Of a DNA stretch of 64,000 nucleotides, positions 11,819-23,555 are shown in pieces. The notes under the pieces were generated by a model. The model saw only the letters and a list, made by a program, of their open reading frames with translations. It ran no database searches and was not told where the DNA came from. Location: positions 1-64,000 of the forward strand of contig ML210203.1 in the NCBI GenBank assembly GCA_004369085.1, read 5' to 3'. Both the position numbers and the translations under genes were made by a program. How positions within the stretch are numbered: the stretch's first letter is position 1; the number at the start of each line of letters is the position of its first letter. The stretch is from Coprinopsis marcescibilis. Taxonomy: Eukaryota; Basidiomycota; Agaricomycetes; Agaricales; Psathyrellaceae.

Positions 11819-12529
11819 ACGCATGTAGCGTCCTTTTTGGTGAGCTCGTGAATCGATTTCCTTCTTCGTCGTTTGTGACAGTACCCCAGTCTCGAGTACG
11901 AGTCGCGAAATCATGACTTCGCTAGTTTATGACGGCCAATCAGCTCCATTCCACGGACCACAGCTTCTTATTGAGAGGTAAAATTTCGGGGCCCGGGCCA
12001 ACGGAGTACTTGGTACGTCCGCCCAATCATTTAACAGGGGGCACCACCTGGGTGCTGAAAAAACTCGGTGAATACGTCGACTTGAGCATCTCACAGTCTT
12101 GCAGCACCCTCGCTATGTTCTCAAATGGCCTGTTCTCACCCTCCTCACTCCCTCGGGCTCTCCGATCTACCACCAGCCACCACATCGACTTGACTATGGC
12201 ATGTCCGACTCACTCTCGGTGGAAGTAGTTTGGAACACTGGGGGGCACAGATAGTCCCTTCGAGTCCCTGTGATGATTGACGTTGTACACCATCAAGTAG
12301 CCTGCCGATTGCCTCTTTGCTTTCGCGCCGGTTCTTGCCGCTGCATTGCATGTGTTCCTGGTCAGAACCTACGAGTAGCGCGCTAACTCAGACTTGGATC
12401 ACATGGCCGGGATCCAGTGGCTGTCCGACCAAATCAATCCTGGTCTGCGGGGTCAGGATACAACGCCCGTTCAATAGCTACAACCTCTGTAGTGCCCGGG
12501 AGATTGTAGCTGCAGATAAAGATGGGCTT
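11819..12529. other. Intergenic region between swi5 and the NACHT-ankyrin gene
   Basis: No recognisable gene. The frame that leads into the NACHT-ankyrin start stays open back to about 12317 and contains another in-frame ATG at 12350, so part of this stretch (12350-12529) could be extra N-terminal coding sequence of that gene. The translated extension has no familiar motif, so it is left out of the gene model. Confidence 0.4.
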
Positions 12530-15500
12530 ATGGCATTCGAAAGTGAGTCGGGGTAATCCAAACCAAGTAGATTCATACCGAACCTTGATACCCATCACAG
12601 GCAGGCGCGGGCGCCCATGGAACGCAAGAAACGGATGATTATATGGATACTTCAACCGAGTCTCCGGGCTTAGCGAGCGACTGTGAACATATCTCTCCGA
12701 AAGAAAGCACCGTAGAAGCAGCTAGAGGTGATGTTTCCCTTCGGATCCTCTAGATCGCTGCTCATAGATTTTCTGTAGAGGTACATTTACTGCAAGGAGC
12801 CCAGGGTATCACAATAGCAAACAGTACACTGAGGGTCGTGGGACGGGACAGCATTGTACACAACCACCACTACAACGTACAAATCGAGCACACAAAGGAT
12901 GGTGAGATACGGCCTGTTTGCTTGCGTGGTCTTGACCGAACCTTTCTCGTAGCTGATCCAAAAGATGTCGAGAAGCTGGCAAATTGGCTCGCTGATATCA
13001 ACTTTCGAGACATACAAATGGAAAACTCAGGCAAGAGAACTCCCGGGACGGGTTTCTGGGTGCTCGAGAAGGGGGTATTCAAGATCTGGGTACAGGGTAG
13101 CAAAGAAGGCCCGCGTATTCTTTGGGGGACCGGCATGCGTACGTTCTCTTGCTTCTAAACCTTGCCGGTTGTTCATATTTCGGCCATACAGCAGGTGCAG
13201 GGAAGACGATTATCGCGTACGTTCTCATTGCGTGAACGGGGCCAGTGGCTGAAACCCTTTAGATCCCTCGTTGTCGAGCACCTTGAAAGAATTGCGAAGG
13301 ATAACCCGGATGTGTGCGTCGTGTTTGCGTTTTGTCGCTATACGGAGCCCATTCCCGTCAGGGATATCCTCGCTGCGCTGCTGCGGCAGTTACTCGAGGA
13401 TTACCCTTCGGTGTTTCCATTCATCAAGGCATTATATGACCGCCATCACCTAAAAAAGATTCGACCACTCCAACACGAGCTGCTTAACGTTCTGCAACAA
13501 ATCACAACCTCCGGTCTCTTCAGGTCGACCTTTTTTGTTCTAGATGGTCTCGATGAAGCGTCCGCTGCCATCCAATTCGATTTGATTCAAGTACTCGCTT
13601 CCATCTCTGCGCATTTCTTCCTTACCTCGCGTCCCTTGGAACAATGGAGAGATCAAGCTCCAGACGCCGAGTTCTTCACGATAGAAGCGCCTAGCTCCGA
13701 TATTTCCCTTTTGGTGGAGCAAAAGATCAGCCGCATCCCAGCTCTCCGAAAACTGCTCGAGAATAATGAAACCTTGAAAACAGAGGTTGTGGCCAAAGTT
13801 CTGCACAATTCGTCTGGCATGTGAGTCTCAAGCTCAGTTGAGCTATAGCGGCCAAGTTGCTAAAACATCAATTTATTTCAGGTTTTTGGTTGCGTCGCTT
13901 TATCTGGATATGCTTCAGTCGTGCTTCAGTGTTAGAGATTTGCGTCGGTCCCTGGAACATCTCCCCAAAGGCATCGACGGGATGTATGACAGCACCATGG
14001 AGCAGATCGCATCTCAATCTGGGGCCGACATGGCGCTTCTGGCTTTGACCTGGGTAACTTTTGCGGAAAGGCCCATCCTACTGGATGAACTGCCATACGC
14101 GGTGGCTATTGATCCAGAGACGTGCAAGTTTGACCCCGAACGGCTTGTTGACTCATCGGTTCTTGTCTCTCTGTGTCGTGGACTGATTACGGTCGAAAAG
14201 GATCCTTGGGGTGCAAGGTTACGTCTTGTCCGTAAGCAATTTTTGATTTCTAAAGCAAAGGTGGGCAAATGGCTAACATATGGGCAAATTGAAGATTACA
14301 CAACACACGACTATTTGAAGTCCCGTCTGGCGACGTACTGGTCCTGCGACCCCAATTCAATTATCACATCCGCATGCATTTCTCGACTAGTTCAATTTGA
14401 TTTCCATAATTTCGACCCCCGCAAATATGGCTTCAATTACCCCCATGGCCCCGAATACCCCCACGGCGCGATTGACAAGCTATACAGGGACGACCTAATG
14501 CTCGAGTATGCTCATGAAAACTGGGGCAAACATGCGCGCCGTTGCGAGCCCTTCCCGGAGGATGCCTTGGGATTCGTTAGGCAATGTCAGCAATACCCAA
14601 TTCTCCAAGGCCCGGAGATGGGGGGAGCTAAACACGTTGCTGCTGCACATGGGATTGAGGAATACTTCTCTCTTCCAAGCTCAGCACTCGAAGTGTCCAA
14701 CTTGGCAGATGAAGTCGCAGGGACAACACCTCTAATCCTGGCCCTTCGCTTCTGGCATGTCAATTTAGCGGCAATGCTCCTAACGCTTGGGGGAATCAAT
14801 CTCAACGCTCGAGACGTGCGGGGCCCGGATTGGACCGCTTTGATGTATGCAGCAGACCAGGGATATGACGCGGTCGTCCGGATATTGTTGACGTATGACA
14901 ACATTGACATCAATACGACGTCTGCGACCGGCAATACACCGCTGATTCTGGCAGCAAAAGGTGGCCACGAGAGTGTCGTGGCCCTTTTGTGTAAAGTCCA
15001 AGGCATCAACGTCAACTCGACAAATCAAGCTGGCAAAACGGCTTTGACATTGGCATCGCGCTTTGGACACGTTGGGATCGTCAAACTGCTTTTGGACGTT
15101 CCAGGGATAGACGTAAACGCTGGGAGGAAGATGGCTCTGGAACGGGCTGTCAAGCGGGGAAACCTAGATATCGTCAAGTTGCTACTTCAAGTCCCCGACA
15201 TCGACGTCAACAAGCCAAGTTCGAACGACCATTCAGCTCTCGCCAGGGCGTCGAAGCACGGCAGGCTCGACATGGTCGAGATGTTGCTCAATCACTCGGC
15301 AATCGACCTCAACGACGGAATGTCCGGGAGGCCAATGATAATGGCGGTGTGGTTCGAACACATAGACATTATCAACAGGCTAATAAAGGCCAAGGATATC
15401 GACATAAATGCGGTGCTCGGGGACGGGTTCACGGCTTTGGTGACAGCCACATTCAAGGGAAATGTTGAAATAGTTCAGATTTTGCTCGATGTTCCCGGAA

Positions 15501-15949
15501 TCGATGTCAACGCTGGGCCCAGATCGCCTCTGAGGACAACCTCTGTGGAAGTTCTGGATATGCTTCTCGAAGTGCCCAACATCGACGTCAACAGAACAGA
15601 CGTGGATGGCCACACTCCGTTGTCGGGGGCAGCTTCGTTAGGAGATGTCGATTTGGTATCGGGCTTGCTCGAGCATGAAGGGATTGATGTGAATGACGGG
15701 GAGAAGAAGAAAGCTTTGGTGGAGGCTGCGTCGGGGGGATGGCTGCGCGTGGTGGAGGTGCTACTGGGCGTGGACGACATTGACGTCAACGTAGTGGACT
15801 CGGAGGGAAGGACAGCCCTGATGGCAGCCGCGACTCACGCGCATATTTCTGTTATACAGCTTTTGCTTGGGGTTGAAGGGATCAACGTTGACGTGGAGGA
15901 TGCTGAATGCCGCAAAGCCTACTTGCTGAAGCTGGGGAGCTTTCACTAG
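12530..15949 (+). CDS. NLR-like STAND protein: NACHT-type NTPase with C-terminal ankyrin-type repeats
   Basis: Seven exons join in frame: 12530-12542, 12605-12727, 12779-13138, 13192-13216, 13263-13820, 13882-14231 and 14295-15949. They give about 1,027 residues. After a short polar start comes VHLLQGAQGITIANSTLRVV, the kind of segment that often precedes NACHT domains in basidiomycete proteins. Walker A is GMPGAGKT, carried on the 25-nt exon at 13192. Further on are VVFAFCRY, Walker B FFVLDGLDEA (about 13535) and FFLTSRPLEQW. A helical winged-type region then leads to LVHYTTHDYL, a motif shared by fungal NACHT-ankyrin proteins. From about 14720 to the end are about 12 ankyrin-type units with the recurring ending GIDVN. 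Family knowledge: such STAND NTPases act as ligand-triggered switches, some in fungal incompatibility and cell death. The ligand and the effector are unknown. The N-terminal extent is uncertain; an in-frame ATG exists at 12350. Confidence 0.88.
14717..15930 (+). repeat. Array of about 12 ankyrin-type repeat units within the NACHT gene
   Basis: The translation shows units of about 31-36 residues. Each begins near TAL/TPL..AA..GH, runs through a helix such as VVRILL or IVKLLL, and ends in IDVN or INVN. The first unit starts with TTPLILALRFWH and the last with RTALMAAATHAH. Unit 9 (about 15523-15595) is short and lacks most of the first helix. The repeated IDVN ending makes the array look recently expanded, but the units differ enough that DNA-level tandem identity is low. 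Confidence 0.85.
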
Positions 15950-16448
15950 AGCCCAAGTTCCGTTACCTACGATGTATATTATATACTGTACACAAATGAC
16001 GACCCAGCTATTTTCTCGAGGGCTCAAGTTCTATCTGGGATGCACTTGTTCATGAATTTAGTCTGATAAGCGCCTGCTCATTAGATTTGGCCGCATGTAC
16101 ATAGTGCTTGCTTACCGCCTGGCGAGACATTGTCTCAACGATGAGAACCTATTCGGTACGCTGAGAACGCTGGCCATAAAAGAGAAAGACCTTGGGGAGT
16201 TGACTAGGGTTTCTCTAACTTACACGGCGGAAAGGGCAATGCTTTGGGGAGACGAACAACGTGAAAGCAAATATCATCGCAGTGCTGCTTCAAAAAGTCG
16301 CTTTACCAAATGACACTCACTGACACTTGAATAGTCGAATAGCGTAGCCGTTTAAACATTGACTCACGTCGATACTTGAGTTGACTCGGGTAAATTGCAA
16401 TACGGAAGATGCCATTTCACCCATGCGGGCGAAAATAAACAAAAAAGA
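15950..16448. other. Intergenic region before the tRNA gene
   Basis: The 3' flank of the NACHT-ankyrin gene. A short open frame at 16095-16313 (+) has no recognisable motif and is not called. Nothing else is seen up to the Pol III terminator of the tRNA gene at 16441. Confidence 0.4.
16441..16446 (-). terminator. RNA polymerase III terminator of tRNA-Glu
   Basis: A run of six T on the minus strand (six A on the plus strand) starts 3 bases beyond the 3' end of the tRNA. This is the usual Pol III stop signal. Confidence 0.85.
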
Positions 16449-16534
16449 TTCGGGTACGGGGAATCGAACCCCGAGCTGCCGCGGACTACTCGAATGATGA
16501 GAGGCGGCAATGTTAGCCGTTACACCATACCCGA
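16449..16534 (-). tRNA. tRNA-Glu (anticodon CUC) with a 14-nt intron
   Basis: Read on the minus strand, the acceptor stem is TCGGGTA paired with TACCCGA, followed by discriminator A. The D-arm is GTGTAACGGCTAACAT, very like yeast tRNA-Glu. The anticodon stem is GCCGC/GCGGC with loop CTCTCA...C, giving anticodon CTC. The T-arm is CGGGG-TTCGATT-CCCCG. Between A37 and C38 sit 14 extra bases (TCATTCGAGTAGTC), the canonical position for nuclear pre-tRNA introns. The intron holds GAG, which can pair with the CUC anticodon as in known precursor folds. Without the intron the gene is 72 nt, the expected length. Confidence 0.95.
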
Positions 16535-17604
16535 TTATGAAAGTGACACTCGGCAGGGCACTCTCCCTAGCGATAGCGAAAGGGCTTGTGTGCTGGAGTG
16601 AATAGGGCTACGATTCGTCGATGGTGACGGTACCATGGTAGCAACATATTATCAGAGCAGGAAGGCGATACTGAAATGTCGTATGCCTGGGCGTTTCTAG
16701 TTGGTCGCTATTGATTACTCCTATGAGGTATATGTTTCACAATGTAGACAGCAGTTTTTATTGTTGTTTTATTGTAACAAGAGGTTCATTCACGGTTTCA
16801 CGAGTCCCAGACTCCAGCGACATTTCCTGCACTTTCCAATTTTGAATATAGATTATCAATATATAAAATGAACGTATGATCTCTATACGTCAACCTTGAC
16901 GTTCAATGGACAACAATAATAATAGTGAAAGAAAAGAGTGTATGTATCATGTATGGTATGGTATGATATGGCCAGGTGAAACTCGGAGAGCAACAACACA
17001 ACCAGAGAAACCAAGGGGAAAACTGAAGGGCAGAGATTATGGCCAATGAATGTGTATGTAGTGAGTTGAACACGAGCATCGGAAACCAAGAAAGGACAGA
17101 GGCGACAGGCCAGAGCAAAAGTGTTTTTGACGAAACATAGTATCGGTCTGAAAACAAGGGGTGGATGGGTGCGAAAGTGTGCGAAGTTAGTCGACAAGAA
17201 ACACCTGGTTGGTTATGCAAATCCTGCATTCGAATACACATACCAGTAGAAAGAGGGGGAATAGAGTAAAAAGCTGCAAGTGGCTAAGAAGGAAGAGGGT
17301 AGGTAATAAAAACGGTGCATACGATAGCGACTCGACACAAGAACACACTAGAGAAACAAGATAGGGAGAAAGAGAAAAATATATGCATAAAGACCATGAA
17401 TTGCTTGATTATTATTCCTTCGATGTTGATTTGATACCTGAAAACGTTGAACAATGGTGGGACGAGAAATGAGAATGAGGTGAACGCGTGTGAGTTTGAG
17501 TCTGGACTGGATTTTGCAGGCTTGATCAGATTTTTGTGCGGGATATGAGTGTAGGGTAGCAAGAACAGTTGGAGAGCCAGGCGATGTCATCTTCTCCAGG
17601 TAAA
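16535..17604. other. Region upstream of the tRNA and 3' flank of the AGC kinase
   Basis: No gene is recognised. The stretch is AT-rich compared with the neighbouring coding regions and lies downstream of the minus-strand kinase stop, so much of 16860-17604 is probably its 3' untranslated region. Minus-strand open frames near 16883-17608 are rich in Phe, Leu and Ser and look like translated AT-rich DNA rather than protein. Confidence 0.4.
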
Positions 17605-20600
17605 TCACGTCGACGTCGACGGTCCTGATTTGGGAGACGAGAAAAGCGAAAAGACTTTTTCAGCATTGTGCTTGTACTTCTTGAGCTTCTTATTCTTTGC
17701 TGGCTTCTCCTTTTCATCAGGTGACCCTTCCGGACCACCATTCCTTGCCGAAGGAGTCGTTGGCGAGATGACATTGGTGGAATAGTCAGACGACATACTC
17801 CGACCGTCCATAGAAACAGCCGATTCTTTCGACTTCAGCGACGGCGAGAACATCGACCCAGCATTGGAAGGAGTCAACAACCCGCCCGAAGCCGAGGTCG
17901 ATCCCGCTGACAAAGAATTGGCAGTCGCAGAGAACGACCGACTGGTGGTATTAGAGAAGCTGGAGGGGGGAGACTTGGGCCTCAAGAATTGCCGAGGAGT
18001 CTTGCGGAAGTTGAGACCCGAAGTCCGGCCTCGCCGTTGAGAAGGGGACGGAGACTCTGCAACCTCAACAGTTGCGTCAGACGCCTTCGACATCCCAGAG
18101 ACCGAGCGTCCACTTGGTGTCGTCGTGCCCTTGCGGAAAACAGAAAGCTTATACCGATCCACAACCCCCCGAGCCCAAAGACTGGTACCCTTGGCCCCGT
18201 TCCGATCCTCTCCATCACCAGCCTCCACAAAGTCCCAATCATCATCCTCTTCATCCCGCTCAGGCTCACGATCATCATCACCGCCATCAGTAAGGTATTT
18301 GTCCAAAGCCGCAACTCCCGACTTTTCGCGACGCTTGGTCCGTCCACCAAATCGACTGCCCTTGGGAGGTGGTGTATGTCGTCCGTTGACCGCCCCTTCT
18401 TCTCCGCCAACAACACTGGTACGTTTGGCGACTTCGTCCAACTTGGCCTGCGTCTCGAGATGTGACTCGAGCTCTTGAGCGACACTGGCATTGGCCAACA
18501 GGTCGTCCTCGGAGGACGTGAGACCAACAGGGGTGTCCTTGGGAATGACCACCTCCAGCGACTTGGGCCTTGGCGCAACAGGCACGACGGTATGTACAGG
18601 CAGAGCTGGTGCAGCATCAACAGGCGGCAACCCAACGGGCCTTGCCTCAGGCGTCTCGGGTTCAAGCTCCAGAGCATCCTCCGACTCCTGCTCCTGTCCA
18701 ACAACCCCTTCATGCTCGGTTTCCTGCGCGATAGACGACGACGAATCCTCGTCAACAGTGTCCACCACAGACCTCGTTTCCCCAGTCAACATCGACGACT
18801 TGCCATCCTCGTCCAAACTCTCATCATCCTCCACATCCTCACTCTCCCCATTACCATCCTCCTCGTCATCCTCTTCGTCAAGGAGGATGGAGTGCCGACC
18901 CTTGAAGCTGTAGCCGTCAAACACGTCTACGCTCTCGTCCTCTTCTTCGACTGGTGTACGGGACAGCGGCCGGACGGACGAGCTCCGGGATTGTGAAGGT
19001 GTGGTGTTGGTTTCTCCGTCCGTCCGGTCCGTGTCAGTTTGCGGCTCGGCGTCGGTGTCGGTAGCTTGGCCTTCGTCCACGTATTCGTCCAGGACGGGCT
19101 CCATGTCAAGGAAGGTCTCGTCAAAGTTTTGGGTATCATACGCGACCGTTCTGTCAACAGGTGGAACATAAGGAGCTGCAATAAGATCAGCAAGGAATCG
19201 ACTGTGATGGATGAAAGCACATACGAATATAGCGTTTGTAGTAGACATGACACCAATCACTACAAACAGGTTAACGGGAGAGAAAAGCAAGATGGCGGTA
19301 GTCGCAACTTACATCATCGAGAAGTATGGATGCTTTTTGATTCTTGGCTCTCGGATACGGAGGTCAGGGTTCTTTTGCAAAAGCTAACAAAATGGACCCC
19401 GAGTCAACATTCAAAGTCAAGCTTAAGAAACGAGAAGAAAAAAACTTACACCACGAATCAAGCTCTTCGTATCTTGATCCATAACCCGATCATCCGGGAA
19501 CTGCAGTTCATCCTGCAACACTCTGATATACATATCTGAGTGATTATTCGCATAGAACGGGGTCTTTCAAAAAATCAATCAGCAGCACATTCGGTTCACC
19601 GATAACCGGAAAGCACTCACCATCCCAGTAAGCATCTCAAACAACATCGTTCCAAAACTCCACCAATCCACCTCATAGCTATACGGTAACCCCTGGATCA
19701 CCTCTGGCGCAAGATACTCTGCAGTCCCACAAAACGTCGCCGTCACATCCGGGGTCCCAATCGGCTGCCCAGGCCACCCATTGGCCATGTCCCCATTCTT
19801 ATCAGGCTTCATCCACGGGGGCAACACAGTCTGTGGCGTCCCGGGTGCACTTGAGTAAAAGTCACTGCCGCGAGAACCAGAAGGCGTGAGCGGAGCCGAG
19901 GAAGAAGAGTGGGACAGGCGTCGCGGAAATTCCTTGGAGAGGCCAAAGTCGGTTAGCACAATGTGCCCGTCAGCGGCGATGAGGATGTTTTCTGGCTTGA
20001 GATCGCGGTAGATGACACCAGCAGCGTGAAGTCCTTCGACACCTTCTACAATCTCGGCGGCGTAGAATCGGGTTCGGTCTCGACTGAGACGGCCCCAGCG
20101 GGCTAGTTGGGTAGCCAGGTCACCGCCTGGGTGGAAGTCCTACATAGTAAAGTTTAGGATCCAGTTTAACAGAAAGGTCAACACCACGTACCATAACCAA
20201 AAACAGATTCTCTTTATCATGGAAACTCCACCAAAGCTTGACAACAAACGGATCCTTTGACTCTGCAGCCATACGTTTCAAAACAGCTTGCTCAGTCAAC
20301 GTATGTTGCAACTCTTGATGAGCCAGGACATGCCGCTTCGTAATAGCTTTGAGAGCGAACAAGCCAGTGCCAGTTTTGTACCGCACAAGCAGAACCTTTC
20401 CAGCGCATCCCTTCCCAAGAACCCGCATCATCTCGAAATCTTCAATGGTAACCTTCCTCGTCGATTTCTTGGCTGTCTTCTTCTTGTTACGTCGTTTGAT
20501 CCCACCGACAGACGACTCATCTCCCGTCTCAAACGTAGACGACATCCCACCATCTTGTCCGTCCTGGCTGGGCGTTGACGACGCATAAGTCCGAAGCACC

Positions 20601-21800
20601 CTTCCAGCCTTCACAGGTTCCGCAGATTGCGAACGATGCATGCGAGCAGCAAGGGACGATTCAGAAACAGGCGTAGACGCAACGGAACCAGTATCTAAAT
20701 GGCCCTGCGCCGCCGTTGTTGACTCATCTGTTCCGGTGGATGGTCTCTCCTCGCCATTAGCAACCGGGGCAAGCGAATCGCCGTAAGCGGCCCCTCCATT
20801 GCTGCTCGCCACAGATTTCCGGACATCTGCAGGTGTGGCAGTGGCATCGCGTTCGTGGCGTTGTTCCTCCTCCTCGCCTTGGGCACTTTGATCTGCCCCG
20901 TTTAACGCAGCGGAAGGAATGTCGTCTCGTGGAGTTGGAAGGGACCGTTCGGGATGATCGGGGTTGTCGCCGTCTTTTGAAACTGTCCCAGAATCACCAG
21001 AAACGCCGTTGGCGGTACTGACAACCAGGCTGGCACGGTTGTTGGTAAGCCCACCAGTATGAGCCGCCAAATCAGACCGGACACGTTTGATCGCCCGTTC
21101 GACACGAACACTCTCGAGGTCATCCGTTCGAACGCGAACAAAGCGTTTCCAAACACGATCCTTCCTGAGATCAGAAGAGTTGGAGATTGTTGTGAGATAG
21201 GCTGCGATCGCCGTGCTCGTGGCGGACGGCGAAGTCATGGATGAGCTGGGCTCGCTGGGGTTCTCGACCGAGGTGAAAGGATCAGTGGTTTCGCTGTCCG
21301 GGGAGGTCAACGGAGGGGTAGGTAGAGTGGAGACAATGGAGGCGGTGGTGGCGTCTCGACGGGCAGAGCGGCTGTTCTTGTTGGACGTCGGGGACGCAAG
21401 CCGGGAGAGAGTGTTCAGAAAGTTGGACTTGCGTTTGGGAGGGCTAGGAATGGATGCAGGGTCGATAGGCACGGGTGGTACCTTGGAGCTTGGATTGGAG
21501 TCACGGAGCTTTCTGTCCAATTCGAGGATTTCGAAGGAAGTGCGGGTAAGGGTGAGGTTGTGGGTCGGTGCTGATGGAAATTAAAAATCAGTACTCGTCC
21601 CATTTAGAGCCAGAAACCGAGCCAAGGTCCAGACCCCAGAAAAAGCGAAATGAACTGTAAGACTCACTCTTTATGTAAAGACTGTAGGAACGCGAGTCGT
21701 TCGGTGTTTCAGCGACGCTGACAGACCAATGACCGTCTTGGCCATCTCGTAAGACCTGCTGGCGCAAGTTGGCGGGTATGTTTGTATCGATAGCTTGCAT
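17605..21800 (-). CDS. AGC-family Ser/Thr protein kinase with PX-like N-terminus and long acidic tail
   Basis: The product is about 1,250 residues from at least eight exons. The first in-frame ATG is at 21800. The N-terminus (HWSVSVAETPNDSRSYSLYIK, then LTLTRTSFEILELDRKLR, and later LRKDRVWKRFV) has the spacing of a PX-type phosphoinositide-binding domain, broken by Ser/Pro-rich inserts. The kinase begins at about 20450 with FEMMRVLGKGCAGKVLLV and ALKAI. Catalytic YRDLKPEN and DFG are intact. About 65 extra residues sit between DFG and the activation-site TFCGTAEYLAPEV. The C-lobe ends RIKKHPYFS then DWCHVYYKRYI, and the AGC tail APYVPPVD...NFDETFLDMEP is present. More than 500 disordered, Asp/Glu- and Ser-rich residues follow, ending at 17605. 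AGC kinases of this type act in nutrient and stress signalling; which ortholog this is remains unclear. Confidence 0.88.
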
Positions 21801-23555
21801 AGTGTGCTGCGGCTTGAGACCGTAACGAGCTTGACTGGAAAGAGTTGAGAGCGGTGATGTTGTAGACGTTGTATCGGCGCGACGACGAGCACTGTGCAGA
21901 CCTAGAATGTGTCGGCAACGGAGCTGCAAGGATTATATCGAGCAAAGTTCGCGATGGTAGTGCCTCGTGGTGGACGGAAGACAAGTTGTGGGCATACGAC
22001 AGTGGTCTGGCGATGAGCGGTAGATGGACTCTGCTGCAGCAACTCGGATTCTGCGGTAGATGGACTTGTACAAGACCACTGCAGGCCACTCAAGCTAGCT
22101 TTGGGGTCCTTGTTGTGTGTTCAAAGTTTGGCGCTAAGCCACGAGTTCCTGAAATCTTGGTTGTCAGGCCGGCCGCTTGCCTCGAGGCTGTCGTGAAAAG
22201 TAAAATTACCCCAAATGCAACCCGTCAGCCAGGCACACCCCCAATATGCGTCCTCAAGGCTCAAAATAAGGCAGAAAGCAGAAACTAGGACAGAAAGGAG
22301 CGTTGGGAGGACAGAAGACAAGCGACTAGTGACGGTGATGGTTGAGAAAGGAGCTGTAAACCAATAACCACAGTCCAAATCTGGCCAAAATAAATAAACA
22401 CTCCCATCACCTGTTACCCGCAATTATTCAATCCTCATTGTCGAGTCTCTTTCTTTCAGCAGAGTCCTTTCAAATCTTCTTGAACGCCAGCATGCTTATT
22501 ATCTCTATATTTCCGATTACCACCGATTTATGCATTGCCCCATGCATGAGGTTCTTTGCACACTGCACACCAAGACCCCAAGTGCGATAAACGACAGACG
22601 ACGTGTCCTGGGGAACTCCGAGTTGGAATTCCTCCGAGTCTATCATGGACGGTTTGCTTTGTCTTTCAACCAGAGGCACCTATACAAGGTAAGAGATAAC
22701 GTTACAACACATGCTTGCGATTGTCTATCTCGCCTATCTCAACAAACGGCTTGGAGCTTGGGCTTGGAGTACGACGTCGCCAGCCTGCATCATCCCTCCA
22801 TGCATTGTGTAACCGGTGCTATCATCGTCTTTCAAAGGTATTTTTGAACGTCATTGAATTAGACTATGTGTGCGTACACCACTGCCCTTTCTCCCAACTA
22901 CCCGCCGGAACAAACCAAACCCCATTCCATAGTCTATTAACAAATACAAGTGAGGACGATTGTTTTCGATATTTAAATAGTGATCAGATCAACTCTGCAG
23001 CACACCAACAGAGGCTAATAATGGATCATTTGTCTAGTATACCATGCGATTAAAATAGGTCGAGGGATATAGGAGATAGAAAAGGAGAGACAGTATAGAG
23101 AGTGAGTGACAGACTTTGGTTGAGGACCAGTACAAAAGAATAGAGAGAGAAAGGGAGAAGACAACCAACATACAAAACTAAATGCAACAAAACTGAATCA
23201 ATAAATGGATCAACGAGACCGTCCAAAACGTTCTGTAACCTATGTTGAATGGGTGTTGGTATACGATGCGAACCATGTCAATGCAAAAAAGTCATGAAAA
23301 AGTTAAATGTGGGAGTGACCAATCATGAAAATGAGAAATAGGAATAGGATAAAAAGAAGGAGAATGATTGTATGTCGAGAAGGTGCATTGGTATTCCAGG
23401 GTCATTCGCTTTGCTGAAACGTCAAGTAGAAAGTAGTGAAGGATAAGACGACGTCAAACGGTTATCACAACAGCAACAACAAAAGTACGAAAGTGTACGA
23501 AAATATGAAACGAGAGACACGCTGTATGACAGATAGCAAAAGCACTATACCACAC
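21801..23555. other. Intergenic region between two minus-strand genes
   Basis: The promoter side of the AGC kinase (about 21801-22500) and the 3' flank of the large disordered-protein gene (about 22500-23555). The part at 23040-23460 is purine-rich and AT-rich with many GAGAGA and AAAAG runs on the plus strand, typical of a 3' untranslated region. No coding frame or RNA gene can be supported. Confidence 0.4.

Noticed and set aside
14262..14294. Coding continuation through RKQFLISKAKVGKW in the NACHT gene
   Set aside because: The frame stays open, but removing 14232-14294 as a GT..AG intron restores the family motif LVHYTTHDYL, so it is treated as intron.
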